A stretch of DNA of 64,000 bases, from positions 21,112,880 to 21,176,879 of the forward strand of contig CM034550.1 in assembly GCA_020055645.1 (NCBI GenBank), read 5' to 3'. The stretch comes from Tomocerus qinae (lineage: Eukaryota; Arthropoda; Collembola; Entomobryomorpha; Tomoceridae). Positions 26,701 to 39,536 of the stretch are shown one piece after another (position 1 is the first letter of the stretch; each line of letters opens with the position of its first letter). The notes beneath the pieces were generated by a model, which was not told the DNA's origin, ran no database searches, and saw only the letters and a program-made list of their open reading frames with translations. A program made the position numbers and the translations under genes.

Positions 26701-29700
26701 ATTCAGTAATTTTGGTGGATAGTGAGTAAAACTTTTGATAGTGAAATCCAAGTGGTGAGGATGTGGATGGCGATGTGACGTGATTACTCAAACAATGTCA
26801 TTTGTATTCATGCACGTGTTCTTAAGTGGAAAAAATTCGCAAAAGGCAAGTTTAATTATGGAGCAGGTGTGCACTAGGTATACATATTACCATAAGATGA
26901 TTAACATTTTAGTGTTACGACTTAATTTGCTAAGGTATAGTTACAATGCTATTATTACATCATGCGATATTCTCATTCCTGTACACTCTACTGATTCCAA
27001 TGACCCTAATGAATAGACTGTTGAATGTAAATTGATTAGAATGTTAAGCGGCCGACGTGAGTTAGCCATATAAATTCTGTATAGACATTATTAGTAGACA
27101 TTACATTGTTGTAATAGATATATGGATTTTAGTAATAATTGGTACACAGAGAATGATGTTTTAAAATTACAATAGTTGATGGAATACTCATGAGGAATAA
27201 TAGATGTTTGCAAAATGTGAATCAAATCAAGCCAAACATTTACATAGCGCATTCGGACGAAATGAATAGGATGAGTCTTGGGTCTTGTAGTAAAAGTATG
27301 ATAATGCATGAATAGCTTTATATGTCAGTGCACAGAGGAATTATCGACAGAAATGGATGCTCACAGTCACAGTTGGTATACATAAGCAATGCAAATATTT
27401 GGGTGGTTGTCCTCATATAATAGTAATAGAGATTCGTACACTCTTTGTAAAAAACATTTGGAAAAGGAAGCCGTCTCTTTTAGTTGGACTGACAATGAAT
27501 GTTATTCCCTGTTTGTTACAGGTTACTTTTTCTATGTCCAGCTCTATTCTGTGCCAGCAAAACGCTGTCAATGAATCTGACTTGTTAGGTTGGTAGTAAT
27601 ATTAAGGCTGCGTTATTTGAGTATACCTATTTATTATATAGGAGGGATATCAGATATCAGACATTCATTATCTTTGTCGGTAAGTATATAGGGTAGACCT
27701 GCATTGCATTGTGTTTTGCATATGAATTGTATTACCTACCTGTACACGATGCACCCATCTGTTACTATACTCTTTCTAGGAGTACACTCAGTTGTAAATA
27801 AGTAGGTATCTGTGCAACAATAAATATGGTTTGGTTTGACTTGACCATGGAATGGATTGGCCGATCACTTTATAAGGAGAGACCGACGCATGTTGCAATA
27901 AATAAGAACATTTGATTAACAATGCGATGCGATGAAGCACGCAGAACAACATGATCATACATTACAAACGTATTTTTAATACAATGGACTCACGTAACTG
28001 ATTTTCTAATGCAAATACTCTCCGTCTTCTCAATATAGTAACACTCACTCGTGTTTCAAACAGGTCATCAAGTTTACTTTCAGTTTCTACTATTAAACGC
28101 ATACGTGCGGAATTATGGATCTTACATGCGACATTTTCTAATGCAAAACCATACCATCTGTGGATCAAGGCAGTTTTTAATTACCCTTGCTTAGAACAGA
28201 TTGCTAACTATTGCTACAAATAGTGATTCTTTATACATAATATACGACTACCAATAATTAGGAATTAGTAAATGTGAAGTTCATACAACAAGGTAGATTT
28301 ATAGCTCTCTAAAATTAGCCGATACTTAAAAATTCTAAAAATGCTTGATGATGTCCTTCTCTGTATCAACTTTCAAACAAATTGTACATTAATCTACATT
28401 TATTAGCACATAAACATTGTAAACAACTCCAGTCTACCGCACTGGCTCATGTATATCGTCATCTCATTAAAGTACCAGCCCTACCTATCAACTGTCATTA
28501 AGACAAGGAAATAAAAACAGAAAAACAACCTGATTTGTAACATTGCACAATATAAACTGTTACCAATCATTAAAAGTCGACTTGCAATGGATTACAAGAT
28601 TCAACTAATTTTATTAGAGTATTACCTTTACAACTCTTGAATTTGAATGTATTACATACTAGATATAGTAAAACGAAGTATACATTGTTGTACACCCTTC
28701 TTAATTAACAGAGAATAATTGTAAGGCAATCCTTGTAACAATATTCCGAAATTACCGAATTTTATTTCTTCTTTAACAAATGCAAGAATTAAACCTTCCT
28801 ATATCTGTTATGATAAATAAAGGAATTTTCCTAATTTAGATATAAAATTCAATGGATTAGAGATATTCCGTTGATGGTAAGGAAATGAAATGAGAGTGGT
28901 AAATAAAGCCGTATGAAGTGAGGTATAAGTCTGAGGGAAGCCGCAGCACTTGCTATTCCTTTCGTCGGCAGTGTTAAAAGAGTTTGTGTGTAGTTATATA
29001 TTACGTGGTGAGTTGGGCACATGAACTTAATAAATGTAAATGTATAATAGAGTGAAGCGAAGCCAAGACGGGACAAATGAAATTCAGAAGGAAGATATGA
29101 AATGAGGGTGTGGCCTTTTCCTTTGGCTGGTCACTGCCGATACTGATATGCATTCTTTATAATGTGCATTTTAATACACGTTTCATTTGATGCAGAAGTG
29201 GATAGCAAAAGAAGATAGATTGACAGGCAACCTCCTGCGATCTGATCAATATCCTTTTCCTATGAATCTAAGTAACTTTATTTATACACTTGCACATGCT
29301 ACTTTATACTCTTATCTCCCCATTCCCCTTCTCTATACAATTTATAATGATCTAACATAAAAACAACCAATTTGAGCATTGTCAGTGTGAATAAGTGCTT
29401 TGTTTCACGTCTGTCTGTAATAAGTATGAAAATCCAAAGCTCTGCTCTAAAACTGAAAATCTTTCTTAGAAATTCAAGAAAATGGAGGTAAGTCTTGAGA
29501 AATAGATTTCCACAATTTCCATTGAGTTTAAAGTTGAAGTTGCTACTAAGAAATTGGTAGTAGGAGTCCGGTTAAGTTTGACCATATCATGCAATAGTGT
29601 TATTTGTCTGCTGTGTCTCGAGTAGATTGTATTTGCTTAAGAGTGTATATAGATAGGGGCCCGGCTGAGTGAAGGCAAAATGAGCAAACCACGTCAGTCA

Positions 29701-29800
29701 AGTTGGTTCATGAAAAGATACTGAAAGTGAATTCATCACTATTTTATTCTGATTACTTTAAGGAGGTTAAGTTGTCTAATGTCTTATTAATATGCAATAG
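14726..29800. other. Non-coding AT-rich DNA upstream of the Toll gene
   Basis: About 15 kb in which I find no conserved protein, tRNA or rRNA. Open frames are short and hydrophobic-aromatic, as expected by chance. The first 300-1000 bases beyond 14725 are the likely promoter and 5'UTR of the Toll gene, though no clear TATA box stands out. An 11-bp tandem repeat sits at 18581-18612. A region this large next to a developmental Toll gene may hold enhancers, but that is inference. Confidence 0.45.
18581..18612. repeat. Minisatellite, 11-bp unit TATACCTATAC, about 2.9 copies
   Basis: Two exact units, TATACCTATAC at 18581-18591 and 18592-18602, are followed by a partial third. This is simple tandem slippage with no sign of function. 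Confidence 0.85.
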
Positions 29801-30329
29801 AGTCGAACCCTCCTCGTCGTACCTATATAAAACCATCTGATAAAACCATCTAAAACCAGTTGATTCGGCAACGCCGCACAGCAGACATTTTGTCTTGCTA
29901 GCCGGCTCAAAATTTTCACTGTATTTTCAAAATTTTCGAGCTATTCAATTACTGTACCTGGCGAAATTACATCCCGTCTAGTGGCCACTTATCCAGACTA
30001 GTGATTAAACACTAATTACAACAACTAAATAGTGTCTATAGTTGATTAATTTAAAGTCAAAATTATTGGAAAACCTACCGATTCATTTATTAAAAGTCCT
30101 TAGATTGTCCGAGGACTGTACTCGAGTTAGTAATCGAGAGTGAGTGAGTGGTATGCGAGACCGAAAATTACATTAACACAAGGGCGGCTTATACATGATA
30201 AAACTTCACTTCACAACTGAGGACAACTCCAAATTAAGTTGACTGACTTAATTACACTTTAAAATAATGGACTGAAATGAAAACGGAGCTGACTGATAGA
30301 TCTTCACCTGGATAAGAATAATGGAAGTA

Positions 30330-30480
30330 TAAATCGAGATGACTGGTGGAACCTAAGATTCTTCAGGCTGATTGACCATAACTACAAATTGAACTGACTG
30401 AGGAACCAATGATTCTCAGGCTGATTGACCACTATATCCAAATTGAACTGACCGAAACTCTCTATTGACGGAACTTCATT
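30330..30480 (+). repeat. Tandem repeats of about 55 bp in the LINE 5' region
   Basis: The words GATTCTTCAGGCTGATTGACC (from about 30357) and GATTCTCAGGCTGATTGACC (from 30411) each precede a diverged copy of CAAATTGAACTGACTGA. A third, weaker unit is visible on the left (GATGACTGGTGGAACC). The period is about 54-55 bp with roughly 2.5 copies. Repeated monomers in a LINE 5' region often act as promoter modules in other families, which suggests but does not prove that role here. Confidence 0.7.
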
Positions 30481-30702
30481 TTTTGAACTGACTGATCGAT
30501 CCAACTACAAAATTGGAAAACTATTGGAGGCTACACCGATTTGACCCAAACTCAATGACAATGGCAAAATATTATTGAAAGAGTGTGTCTTGAGCGAGGC
30601 ACGGAAAATCTTCGCTCCATTTCCTGTAAGAGTTCGTTTCCTCTACTATTTATTGGATATATACTAAAAGAGGTTCTATTTATAAAGTCAAATGTAGCTG
30701 CC

Positions 30703-31714
30703 ATGACCAAGGGATCTACGAAGAAATGTGCCGATCCAGATTGCAAAGAAGGAGGCAAAATTGGAGTTCGTCAGAATAAACTAAAATGCTGCAAATGTGA
30801 AGATATTTTTCATCGTATTTGCCAAATTAAGGTCACATCGTCTATTTTTAAAAGTATATCAAAAACATGGGTATGTGACAAATGTAAATTAAATTCTAAT
30901 ATTAATGTCAAACAATGTGTTCAATGTCAAGGGATTATAAATGATGATGGGATTTGTAACAATTGTATACATTCCGCATTCGATTTAACAGATGAACAAT
31001 TATCACTGTTATCATCGGAGACATATAAAATCTTTACCACTAACGAAAATTTTATATGTCACACTAATAATACTAAAATTCCTATTCCTACATTTCAAAA
31101 AGGATTCAAAGCTGCGCATTTAAATGTCAATTCTATAAGAAACAAAATTTATGATATAGAACTGTTCCTTTTTGAACATAAGGTGGAATTATTGGCTATT
31201 ACGGAGTCCAAACTAAATGAATCAGATCTAGACAAAAATGTCTCTATTAATAATTATAATACAGTAAGACTTGATCGAATACATAATGACGGGGGTGGCA
31301 CAATAGTTTATATAAGAAATGACATAATATGCTATAATATACAATACGATTGCAAAACACACCAAGATTTAGAAATAACGGTGCTGAAAATCAAACCAAA
31401 ATTTAAAAAAGGGACTAACAATTGTTACAGTATATAAGCCACCACAAGTGCCTTTTATTAATTTTATCGAAGCCTTCGAAAAACTAATAGCTAGTCAAGT
31501 TATCCAATCGGAGGCAATTATCTTTGGTGACTTTAATGTTAATCTCTTTGAAAATGACAATGAGAGTAACCTTTTACTTAATACCGCAAAATTATATAAC
31601 TACGAACAATTAATTGAACAACCAACAAGGGTTACCCATAAAACTAGTACTCTCATTGATCACATATATACCAATATCAATAAAAATAGAGTTCATATTG
31701 ATGTTTTTCATTAA
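30703..31714 (+). pseudogene. LINE ORF, zinc finger and endonuclease part (frameshifted)
   Basis: Translation probably began at the ATG at 30703 in a GCCATGA context; the frame is open further upstream, but that part looks unrelated. The first ~60 residues form a Cys/His-rich PHD-like finger (CADPDCKEG, then CCKCEDIFHRIC, then WVCDKCK). A short CxxC pair follows (QCVQCQ, CNNC). The endonuclease starts near AAHLNVNSIRNK and continues with LAITESKL and GGGTIVYIRND. After a frameshift near 31435 it goes on with IIFGDFNVNLF (31448-31714) and stops. Working elements use this enzyme to nick the target DNA. Finger and nuclease lie in one frame, an arrangement seen in some CR1-group elements. Confidence 0.85.
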
Positions 31715-31737
31715 CTAATTCTGACCACAGATGCATT

Positions 31738-34080
31738 ATGGTCACACATAAAAAACCTGATGTGTTAAAAAACTCTGATATAATATCTTATAGAAATTAC
31801 AACAATGTGAACTGGGCAGAATTAAATGGAAAAATTGCTGGTATTAATTGGGAGGTCTTGAAAGATATGACAGTTAACGAACAACTGACATACTTTACCC
31901 AAATGATTAACAAGTTGGTGGATGAATATATTCCTTTAAAAAAGGGCATACGAGAACGCATCTATCCCCTTGGCTTACGGAAGAACACGCCCCTGGTTTG
32001 CGGGCCTTAATTTATCACAAACATTCGTTAAGAAATAAGCTGGATAAATGCTTCTCGTGTGGAGTTCAGTCAGAATACAAAATATTGAAATATAAAGTAG
32101 ACAAGCTGGTACAGCTGGCTAAAAAAACTTACTTCATTAATGAAATTACAAAATACAATGATAGTACCTCACTTTGGCAAAAGCTTAATACGCTTTTAGG
32201 CAATAATACTGGTCAGACTTTAGCTGTAAACTCTTTGACAATCAATAATGTACAAACTGATGACACCAGTTCCATTAACGAAGCATTAGCTAGTAACTTT
32301 ATTGTTAAAATAATCTGAGCCAAGGTGATGAAGTCTTTATTAATGAAATGTTGACTCAATTCATCGAAGGTGACAAAATACCAATAAATACACAAATCTC
32401 ATCAGACATAAGTAAGGAAGATTTAATTAGAGCGTCAAAAAGTTGAACTTTAAGGTAGCTAATAAGTTAGAAATACCTGCCAGGGTCATTACAAACTGCA
32501 TGGATTCACTATTAAATCCATTAACTGAAATCTTTAATAATACCCTGTGTACAGGACAATATCCTGACGCTTGGAAAAAGACAACTATTATCCCAATGTA
32601 CAAAAAGCGTGGCAACAAGTCAGAGGCCTCATCCTATCGTCCTATTTCGAATTTACCACTACTAAGCAAATGGTTCGAGACAATTATCAAAAATAAACTA
32701 AACTATTATATTGAAGCAAACAATTTGCTTACAGATGAACAACATGGCTTTCGCTCCCGAAGATCTTGTGTCACTGCGCTAACTGCATTGACACAGGAGT
32801 TTTACACGGAGCTAGATAAGCCTAATCAAAAAATAGGAGCCATTTTTATTGACCTCAAAAAGGCCTTCGATTACGTGTTGCAAAATAGGCTAATAAAAAT
32901 CCTAAAAAAGTACTATATGCTTAATGACACGTATATAAATTTTTTTGAAAATTATTTCCTGAACCGTACATTTGCCATTAAGAATGGAAAATTTTATTCT
33001 AAAGATTTTGATTATGGCCGTGGGGTCATTCAGGGATCAGTACTAGGCCCAATTTTATTTAATTTGTTTTTCAATTTGATTTCAAAAAAACTAAAATCGG
33101 ACCATATTTTACACAAACTGTTTGCAGATGACATAATTATATATTATGCGCATGAGTCATCTACAGAGATAACTACTTTTTGAATTCCGCTTTGGCCAAA
33201 CTTGATAATTGGTGCTCTAATATGGGATTGCAAATTAACTATGAAAAAACTAAATTTATGTTGTTCCATAAAGTTTGTGCTAACATTGAGAAAGAGTTAA
33301 TAATAAAATGCGGAAATTACTATATAGAGCGTGTGTACACTTTTAAATACCTTGGAGTGATACTAGATCCCACTTTGAATTTTAAAGGCTCACTTCACCT
33401 CTGTTGAAAAACGTTTCTGCTCAGCACTAGGTGTCTTACATAGAATAAGGAGAATGGTTCCCTATAAAACATATTCAATGTTAATTAGCACTTATGTCTA
33501 CCCTATTTCGGACTATGCAATTTCAATTTGGGGTCCTACAACAAAAAATATGCTTGGTAGCTTACAAAATAAAATTAATAAATCATTATATATTAAAGAA
33601 TTTCCACAATTGGGTAAATATTACCATAAAAAATTTTGGTCCTCAACAGACAACCCAAATAAAAAAGATAAATTAAACATTAAAGATAAAATCCAAAAAT
33701 GTAAACGAGATCATAAAGAGGTAAATTGTTGGGAACTACTGGAAAAGGGTAATTTGCTTACAGTAAATGAAAGGCTGATATTCCTCACTATGACTAGTCT
33801 GTATAAGATTGTTACTTTTGGCACAAAGATAGAATCGCTAAATAATTATTACAGTAAAGAAATCTTAAATGTAACAAATAGAAGCACCAGGCAAGCGAAT
33901 AACTTGCCAGTAATTGAACATCGTACTGCACTTTTTGCGAAAAGTCCAATTTACTTTTCAAACGTCACCTGGAACTCCCTTAGTCCGCTGCTTAAGGATA
34001 AGAAAGAGAGTGTACTAAATTTCAGTAAACTTCTTAACTACTACCTATTACACATTAGGGAGGATGATTTCATACATTAA
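31738..34080 (+). pseudogene. LINE reverse transcriptase and C-terminal region (multiple frameshifts)
   Basis: Five open pieces in shifting frames (about 31738-32010, 31998-32318, 32443-33183, 33180-33407 and 33454-34080) cover the linker, the reverse transcriptase and the C-terminal domain. Reverse-transcriptase landmarks are SYRPISNLPLLSK, HGFRSRRSC, IFIDLKKAFD, GVIQGSVLGPILFN and the catalytic LFADDIIIY near 33120. The D of FID and the two D of FADD are all present, so the active site is intact in sequence although the frame is broken. The last segment resembles the thumb and C-terminal region of Jockey/CR1-group polymerases. Confidence 0.88.
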
Positions 34081-34326
34081 GCATTAGGTCAGAATTCGAG
34101 GAAGTGTATATGTGTATATTTAATCATTTAATGTTACGTTACCTACAAGAGATGTTCTCTTAAAACCATTATGTATATATTGACTTTCGATTGTAACTGG
34201 GTACGATGCGGCTTTGACTATGGGAGTAAGGTAACTAGCTTGCCTTCGGTGCTTTTATTTGAGAAACAGACTTCATGTATAATAATATATGTTTGTACTG
34301 ATAATAATTGGCACTTAAATAAAACT

Positions 34327-34350
34327 AATCTGAATCTGAATCTGAATCTC
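34327..34350 (+). repeat. 3' hexamer tail of the LINE, (AATCTG)n
   Basis: Four units of AATCTG close the element, the last one imperfect. Non-LTR elements of the CR1/L2/Jockey kind often end in short tandem repeats made during target-primed reverse transcription, so this marks the 3' end. Confidence 0.8.
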
Positions 34351-37080
34351 TGTGTAAATACATATATTGCGTATAGGTCTAAAATGTAATCTGCGGGTTT
34401 TACCTAACCCTCTTTCTGAATGTGCACACAGAATGTTTGTGCTGGTACCCCTATCTATTTGCAGAGTACCTCTGCTTTCACTCATTGTCAGCTCCATATC
34501 ACTTCATGTTTAAATTCCGTGTTTCCCTATCCTTCGCATCTCAAAAGTCAGTTACTATTTTAGATGGTAGGGAAAAGTTCTCTTTGAAAATTGAGTTGTG
34601 GTGAGCTGAGTGAGAGTGAGAGAATTAGCTTAAATTTTTCATGACTAAAGAAAGGAAAGTTCAGTTAGCTACTCAACTAGAACCTCGTGAACTCAAATGT
34701 TTTATAAATAAATTCAGTTTCGCTGAATTCTCTCCCTGACTGATATGACTTGGATGTTGGTCGGTGCATTGGATTGCTTTCTTTCTTCGGCCATGTAATG
34801 ATATAACTATTTAATGTTTAAGTACCTAACAATGAGCACCTATGTAAAAAGTACAGAGCTTTACACAACTTTATGTATACATCCATTTTAATTTTCTGTA
34901 CCTATGCAAAACAACTTCTTCATATTTAAACAGAGACCAATAGAAAAGCCAGGCGAGTGAGGGCTTGCATCTTTAACAATTCTAAAATGCATGACCATGC
35001 TACATTCAAACACTAAATAATTCAAAGGTAATTATCGTAACTCGGAACGCTACCTTATACTTCTACTGTGTTTTATTTTTAAGCGGTGTACCCTTTTGGT
35101 CTTCCTGTGGAAAATATTCCGAATCCCTAGATTCTCAATATTATTGTGGTCATGTTTGCTTTTCCATGCAAAATTTATAAGATTAAATAAACCATGCAAT
35201 AAGTAGAAAGCTAAAAATAAAGCAGACTACCTACAATTAAAGGCTAGAAAAATCCGACTGAAAGTTAAGTACGGAAGTCTGCTAAAGTACAGATTGATAT
35301 GCACATCTCCCGGTAGTTGTTTCATTAACAACCAGACCACATATGGCAAATGGCAGAAAGACTAAAAGCCATAGAATTTCTCATTTGCTATCCTAATGGC
35401 GTTTCTAGAGACTACACTTTTCTAATAAAATGCAATTGGTGTTGGTTTGTAGGTATCGATGCAATATAAAGTGGTATTTATTTAGGAAGAGGGGAGAGTA
35501 AATGCCGAAACGTATAATTATAAATAAATTGCAATTAAGGGGATGGGGGAAGGGGGCGGATGAAAATATCTACTGATATCTCCAAACTGTCGAAGGATGA
35601 GAAAATAAATGAAAACGTATTGCTCGTTGTGACATCAATGCCCTTTTCCAAATGCTCGGAAGGAAGAAAGAGGATCTTACCCGACTGCCCTATCCTTTCC
35701 TTTAGTTTACCGTTTTAATTTTGTTACCCTCTCTCTCATCCTGATGTGTGCTAGGATAGATTTGAGTCTGGAACAAAGTAATTCTCCATTCGTCCAGAGT
35801 TTTACATGTGTTCCCCAACTTTTCTTTGTTTTCTGCGGGTTTTGGTGATAAAGGAATACCTACTCTGGTTTTCGGCTAGGAGACAGAGAGATCAGACAGA
35901 ACAGACGATGATGAGCCCATAACTCGTGTATTGTTGTAGACCATCCTGTATTTTGTTATTTTCATTGTTTTTGTCCTGTTTTTCGTATGTTTGGTAGAAT
36001 GTCCATCTACTCGCACCCGTCGCTCGTCCTTCCTTATTTTCCTTTCGACTTCGAGGAACTTAACTGATGTGAATAGGATTTGAGTTAGGCCAAGGCAAGG
36101 CAAGGAGGCGTGTTTCCGTAATTTATTTACTAAAACCGAAACTTATTACCTTCGTCCGCTCGATCAGCATCAGCTTTGGAAGTGGGAAGGACCAACAGAA
36201 AAGATATTATACTTTTCTACTTAATGCATTAGGGTAACATTAGTGATGGCCTAAGCTGATGAGCTTAACTTATGTCTCTTGTCTTATTGGGAAATTGGGA
36301 GATTCGGGAACTTTTGTTATCTCATCACTAACTACTAGTAAATGGTGGAAGGCAAAGCTGAATGCATTATCTTCTTCAGTCTGATACGTATTAAAAATAG
36401 AGATTGGAAATTACTGGGAGGATCACAATCATTTTTTCTCAAATCTTCCATTCATTTCTCACACGTTCTATTACTGAGCTTATTAACTACGCTTATTCTG
36501 TGCACATCATAACGAAGCTTATCGAGTTTATTTTACCTGAACTTATGACAATGTTCTGATATATTACATTTTACGTATTTTTGGTGTATATTCCAGTCAG
36601 TATGATCCACTATGTCATTATTGTGCCATTCTACCCATCCATATGGTCGTAATGTTAAATCAAACTGTATGTTATGTCCATAGACAATTTACGCATAGCT
36701 ATTTTTAATTTTCCTGAAGTAAAACTAATTTTATTATAGTAGTTATAAATGATTATTGTTTCAGATGCAAAAATACATGATACTTAGTTTCCCGCTACTT
36801 TCAACCCTGAAAATCAAGTGAATATGCAGAAAAAACAATTTTATTATTCAGTGATGATTCCGTTGATGGTCTCAGCAAATACAAGACAAATATAATATTT
36901 TCCACTCATTTTGATACGAAAAACTTCAGTTGATGGCTACAGAATTGTAAAAGTCTTATTGGTGAACTTTGTGCAAGGTTCAAGTAAATAAATAGGATTT
37001 ACTACCGTAAGATACTAAATTCTATAGCTCAATTAGAAAACAAGATATTATATATTTCATCAGATCATCATCCATTGTAC
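34351..37080. other. Non-coding DNA between the LINE and the secreted-protein cluster
   Basis: About 2.7 kb with no recognisable gene. Its last ~200 bp before 37080 probably hold the 3'UTR of cluster gene A, which reads leftward. Short open frames here do not resemble any family. Confidence 0.45.
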
Positions 37081-37608
37081 TCATCCATAAACTGGAAAAG
37101 AATCGTAGAAAGAACGGCCCATTTTGCTTTTCAAACTTCTTCTTCCGTTAGTAGAACGGCCTGAGCCACCTTTATGATTATTATTACGAATTGCTAAAAA
37201 CAAGAAAAGATGTGAGAATTAATCGTTAGAATGGTACTACTTGCACAAAAAAATAGACAAATGTTCATTGTCACTGTCACCATTTCGGACTAGAAAAATA
37301 AAATAAGAATAACAAATGCAGAAATCAGTTACTTATTTCCTCGGACGAATCGGAGCCTGATGAGTCGTAACTGCTACGTTTCTGTCTAGACAAAGCGCCA
37401 CCTCCCTGCATACCACCATCGTCATCCTTTACTTCGCCAATTGCGACATCCTCCTCTTCCTCGTTGGGTACAACAGCGGAGTTAATAACACCTGCGACAA
37501 CATTTAGTTAGTTTTACAGTTTCACATATCAACTTAGAAATCAATTTCAAAATTTTTGAACTAACCTGTAAGGGATATCAATAAAACTAAAAAAATGGCA
37601 GCTTTCAT
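37081..37608 (-). CDS. Cluster gene A: small secreted Ser/Gly/Arg-rich protein
   Basis: Hand-spliced model of three exons: 37566-37608, 37333-37491, 37081-37193, joined in frame through two phase-1 introns (donors GTTAG and GTAACT). The product is 104 residues. It has a signal peptide (MKAAIFLVLLISLTGVINSA), an acidic stretch (NEEEEDVAIGEVKDDD), a proprotein-type site ALSRQKR|SS, a Ser/acidic block (SSGSDSSEE), and a basic Gly/Asn/Ser tail ending FPVYG. The signal-peptide start MKAA and the ALSRQKRS site are shared with genes B and C, so A is a diverged paralogue. I recognise no known family. Inferred role: a secreted precursor cut after RQKR. The second exon can also be read through to a TGA (37325-37327) if the last intron is not removed. 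Confidence 0.68.
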
Positions 37609-38372
37609 TTTATTCCTGGGTAAAGGTAACTGCTATCTGTAGGAAGATTTTTTTAAAATATTAACTAATATAGCAAATTAAAGCCTGAAAATCTATTTTA
37701 GTATTTAACTAGTTGGAGTTCATTGACTGGACCAACTTTACTTCCTGGTTAAACGAACCATGGAAGTTTGTGTGGAACTTTAATATATAATTAAAATGGG
37801 TACCTATGAAAAATGCGGAATACTAACCTACTTAGGTTATGCACTATTACAACAAGGTACTACTTCAAGATTGTTCTAGAATGTATACCAAAATACAAAT
37901 GAACTTCCACTTCAAAAATATACAACTGGAAGAATTGAGAAAACATTTAAATTGTGCTGAGATTTATGCTCCATACATACTCTCCATACTACAACAGTAA
38001 ATTTTCCTTCCGCCTTTTGTGTATATAATAATACATTGCTTGTGTATACAAAGGTAAATGATTATTTTTACGATTTGATGTAACGTGGCATTAATGATTT
38101 TATTAGTACATCCAACTTTCACGTGAATGAAAAGCTAGTTTAGGGATGTGCCATAATGATACTGCGTAATTAAATGACTGACACCATATTTTTAAGGAAT
38201 GATAACTACATCATACAAATAATTTTTAGCATGAACAAGAAGCTTGCCACATCGTGGATCGATGATAAAAACATAATGGAATCTCAAGACAAATGAAGTA
38301 AATAAAGTGATCGAAAATATCTGCAAGTGTATTTATTTGCATAAAAAGAACCAACAAAATTGTATTTAGTAT

Positions 38373-39010
38373 TTAACCATAGACCATTGGAGCTGGGTGA
38401 GCGTATGCTACTGGAGCTGCTCCATAAGGCATCTAAAAATGGCATTACAATGCAATAATTTAGATGAAGGTCTAATCATCGTAATAATAGACTGAAATGA
38501 TGAAATGAATAAGAGTGTATTACCACTCCTGGGGCGAAAAATTGGCGTCCCGATCGGGATGGACCACCACTTCCTCCTGAAGATCCAGAAGAACCACTGC
38601 TTGTACGTCCACCTCGGTGTCGGTGGCCTATTCCACAAATTCCATTAAGAAACATAATTTATATGATGAAAGGTCTAATTGGGAATAATTATATACGTGG
38701 TGCGCGTTCTTCTGACGATGACGAGGATGAAGAAGAAACGGGATGACGACGACGACTTCTCTTCTGTCTGGATAAAGGTCTATTTCCACCATCTCCGCCA
38801 TCAACTAATTCTCCGCGATTGCCATTGCCTCCACCCTCTTCAATATTATGATTTTCATCATACACAGGGCTTGCGTTTAAGCACACGGCTGAAAAAACAA
38901 GATTATAGTCAACTTTCATGTGTCAGATGTATTTTTATGATTCAAAAAGCGTCGAAAAATCCAATCTTACCTCCAAGGGCCAAAATAAATAAAACTAAAG
39001 CTGCCTTCAT
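38373..39010 (-). CDS. Cluster gene B: secreted poly-Ser / Gly-rich precursor
   Basis: Four exons: 38971-39010, 38697-38888, 38524-38627, 38373-38432; intron phases 1, 1 and 0; 131 residues. The signal peptide is MKAALVLFILALGGAVC. It is followed by an acidic Gly/Asn-rich propeptide, a cleavage site LSRQKR|SRRRH, a run of eight serines then EE, a basic HRHRGGR segment, a Gly/Ser-rich segment, and an aromatic Ala/Pro tail ending APMVYG. The final Gly could be an amidation donor. A TATA box lies 74 nt upstream of the ATG, and an AATAAA on the minus strand sits at 38332-38337. It is the close partner of gene C. Function unknown; the mix of charged, Ser-rich and Gly/Tyr segments suits a secreted structural or adhesive protein. 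Confidence 0.78.
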
Positions 39011-39083
39011 TTTCGGACGGAGAGTTAACTTTTAAGACTTGAAATTATATTTTGTAACTGATGAAATTTCAACGATTTTCTCG

Positions 39084-39091
39084 CTTTTATA
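39084..39091 (-). promoter_or_regulatory. TATA box of cluster gene B
   Basis: TATAAAAG on the minus strand, in the context ACTATAAAAGCGAG, 74 nt upstream of the gene B ATG. The same octamer and near-same flank stand in front of gene C, and a one-base variant in front of gene D. Confidence 0.75.
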
Positions 39092-39536
39092 GTCCCCGAA
39101 AACCAGACACGCCCTTAGTTTCTTAGTGCATTTCCGGGTTGAACAAAATCTATACTTAACAATTTCTTGCCTACGTGGCAGTGCAATTGACCTCCACATT
39201 CGTCGTGCATGCAGTTATTCGGTGCCAATGTCAATGATTTCCTGGTGTAATAAAAGGTCCATAATGTAAACCGATAGAAAATAAAAGTGATGCTAAGATG
39301 TGATGGAAAATGATACGTATATAATTTTGAAAGTTTCTGACATTTTAGTGTAGAAATGCATAAATATGTACGTTTTCAAATTGTAGTTTGGTAATAATTT
39401 ATGCTTCACATTTCATTCAGATTTATGTACCCATTTCATGATGTATACCAAAGATCAGTATGACAATATCAATAAAGGATGTATCCATTAGTGTATTTAT
39501 TTATTTGCATAATAAATAGTAACAATAAAGATTTAT

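Larger units (their letters stand above)
29850..34350 (+). mobile_element. Decayed non-LTR retrotransposon (CR1/Jockey-like LINE)
   Basis: A near-full-length LINE in plus orientation. In order it has a 5' untranslated region of about 850 bp with internal tandem repeats (30330-30480), a PHD-like zinc finger, an AP-type endonuclease, a reverse transcriptase with FADD, and a C-terminal region, ending at a short hexamer array (AATCTG)n at 34327-34350 rather than poly(A). A simple-repeat 3' end is typical of the CR1/L2/Jockey group. The coding frame switches at least six times, so the copy is dead. The 5' limit is uncertain: a change of style occurs near 29.8 kb with TATATAAAACC and a doubled ATAAAACCATCT. 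I could not confirm target-site duplications. Confidence 0.85.

Noticed and set aside
29776-29850. GGTTCGACTC on the minus strand, resembling a tRNA B box
   Set aside because: No matching A box or acceptor, anticodon and T stems could be drawn around it.
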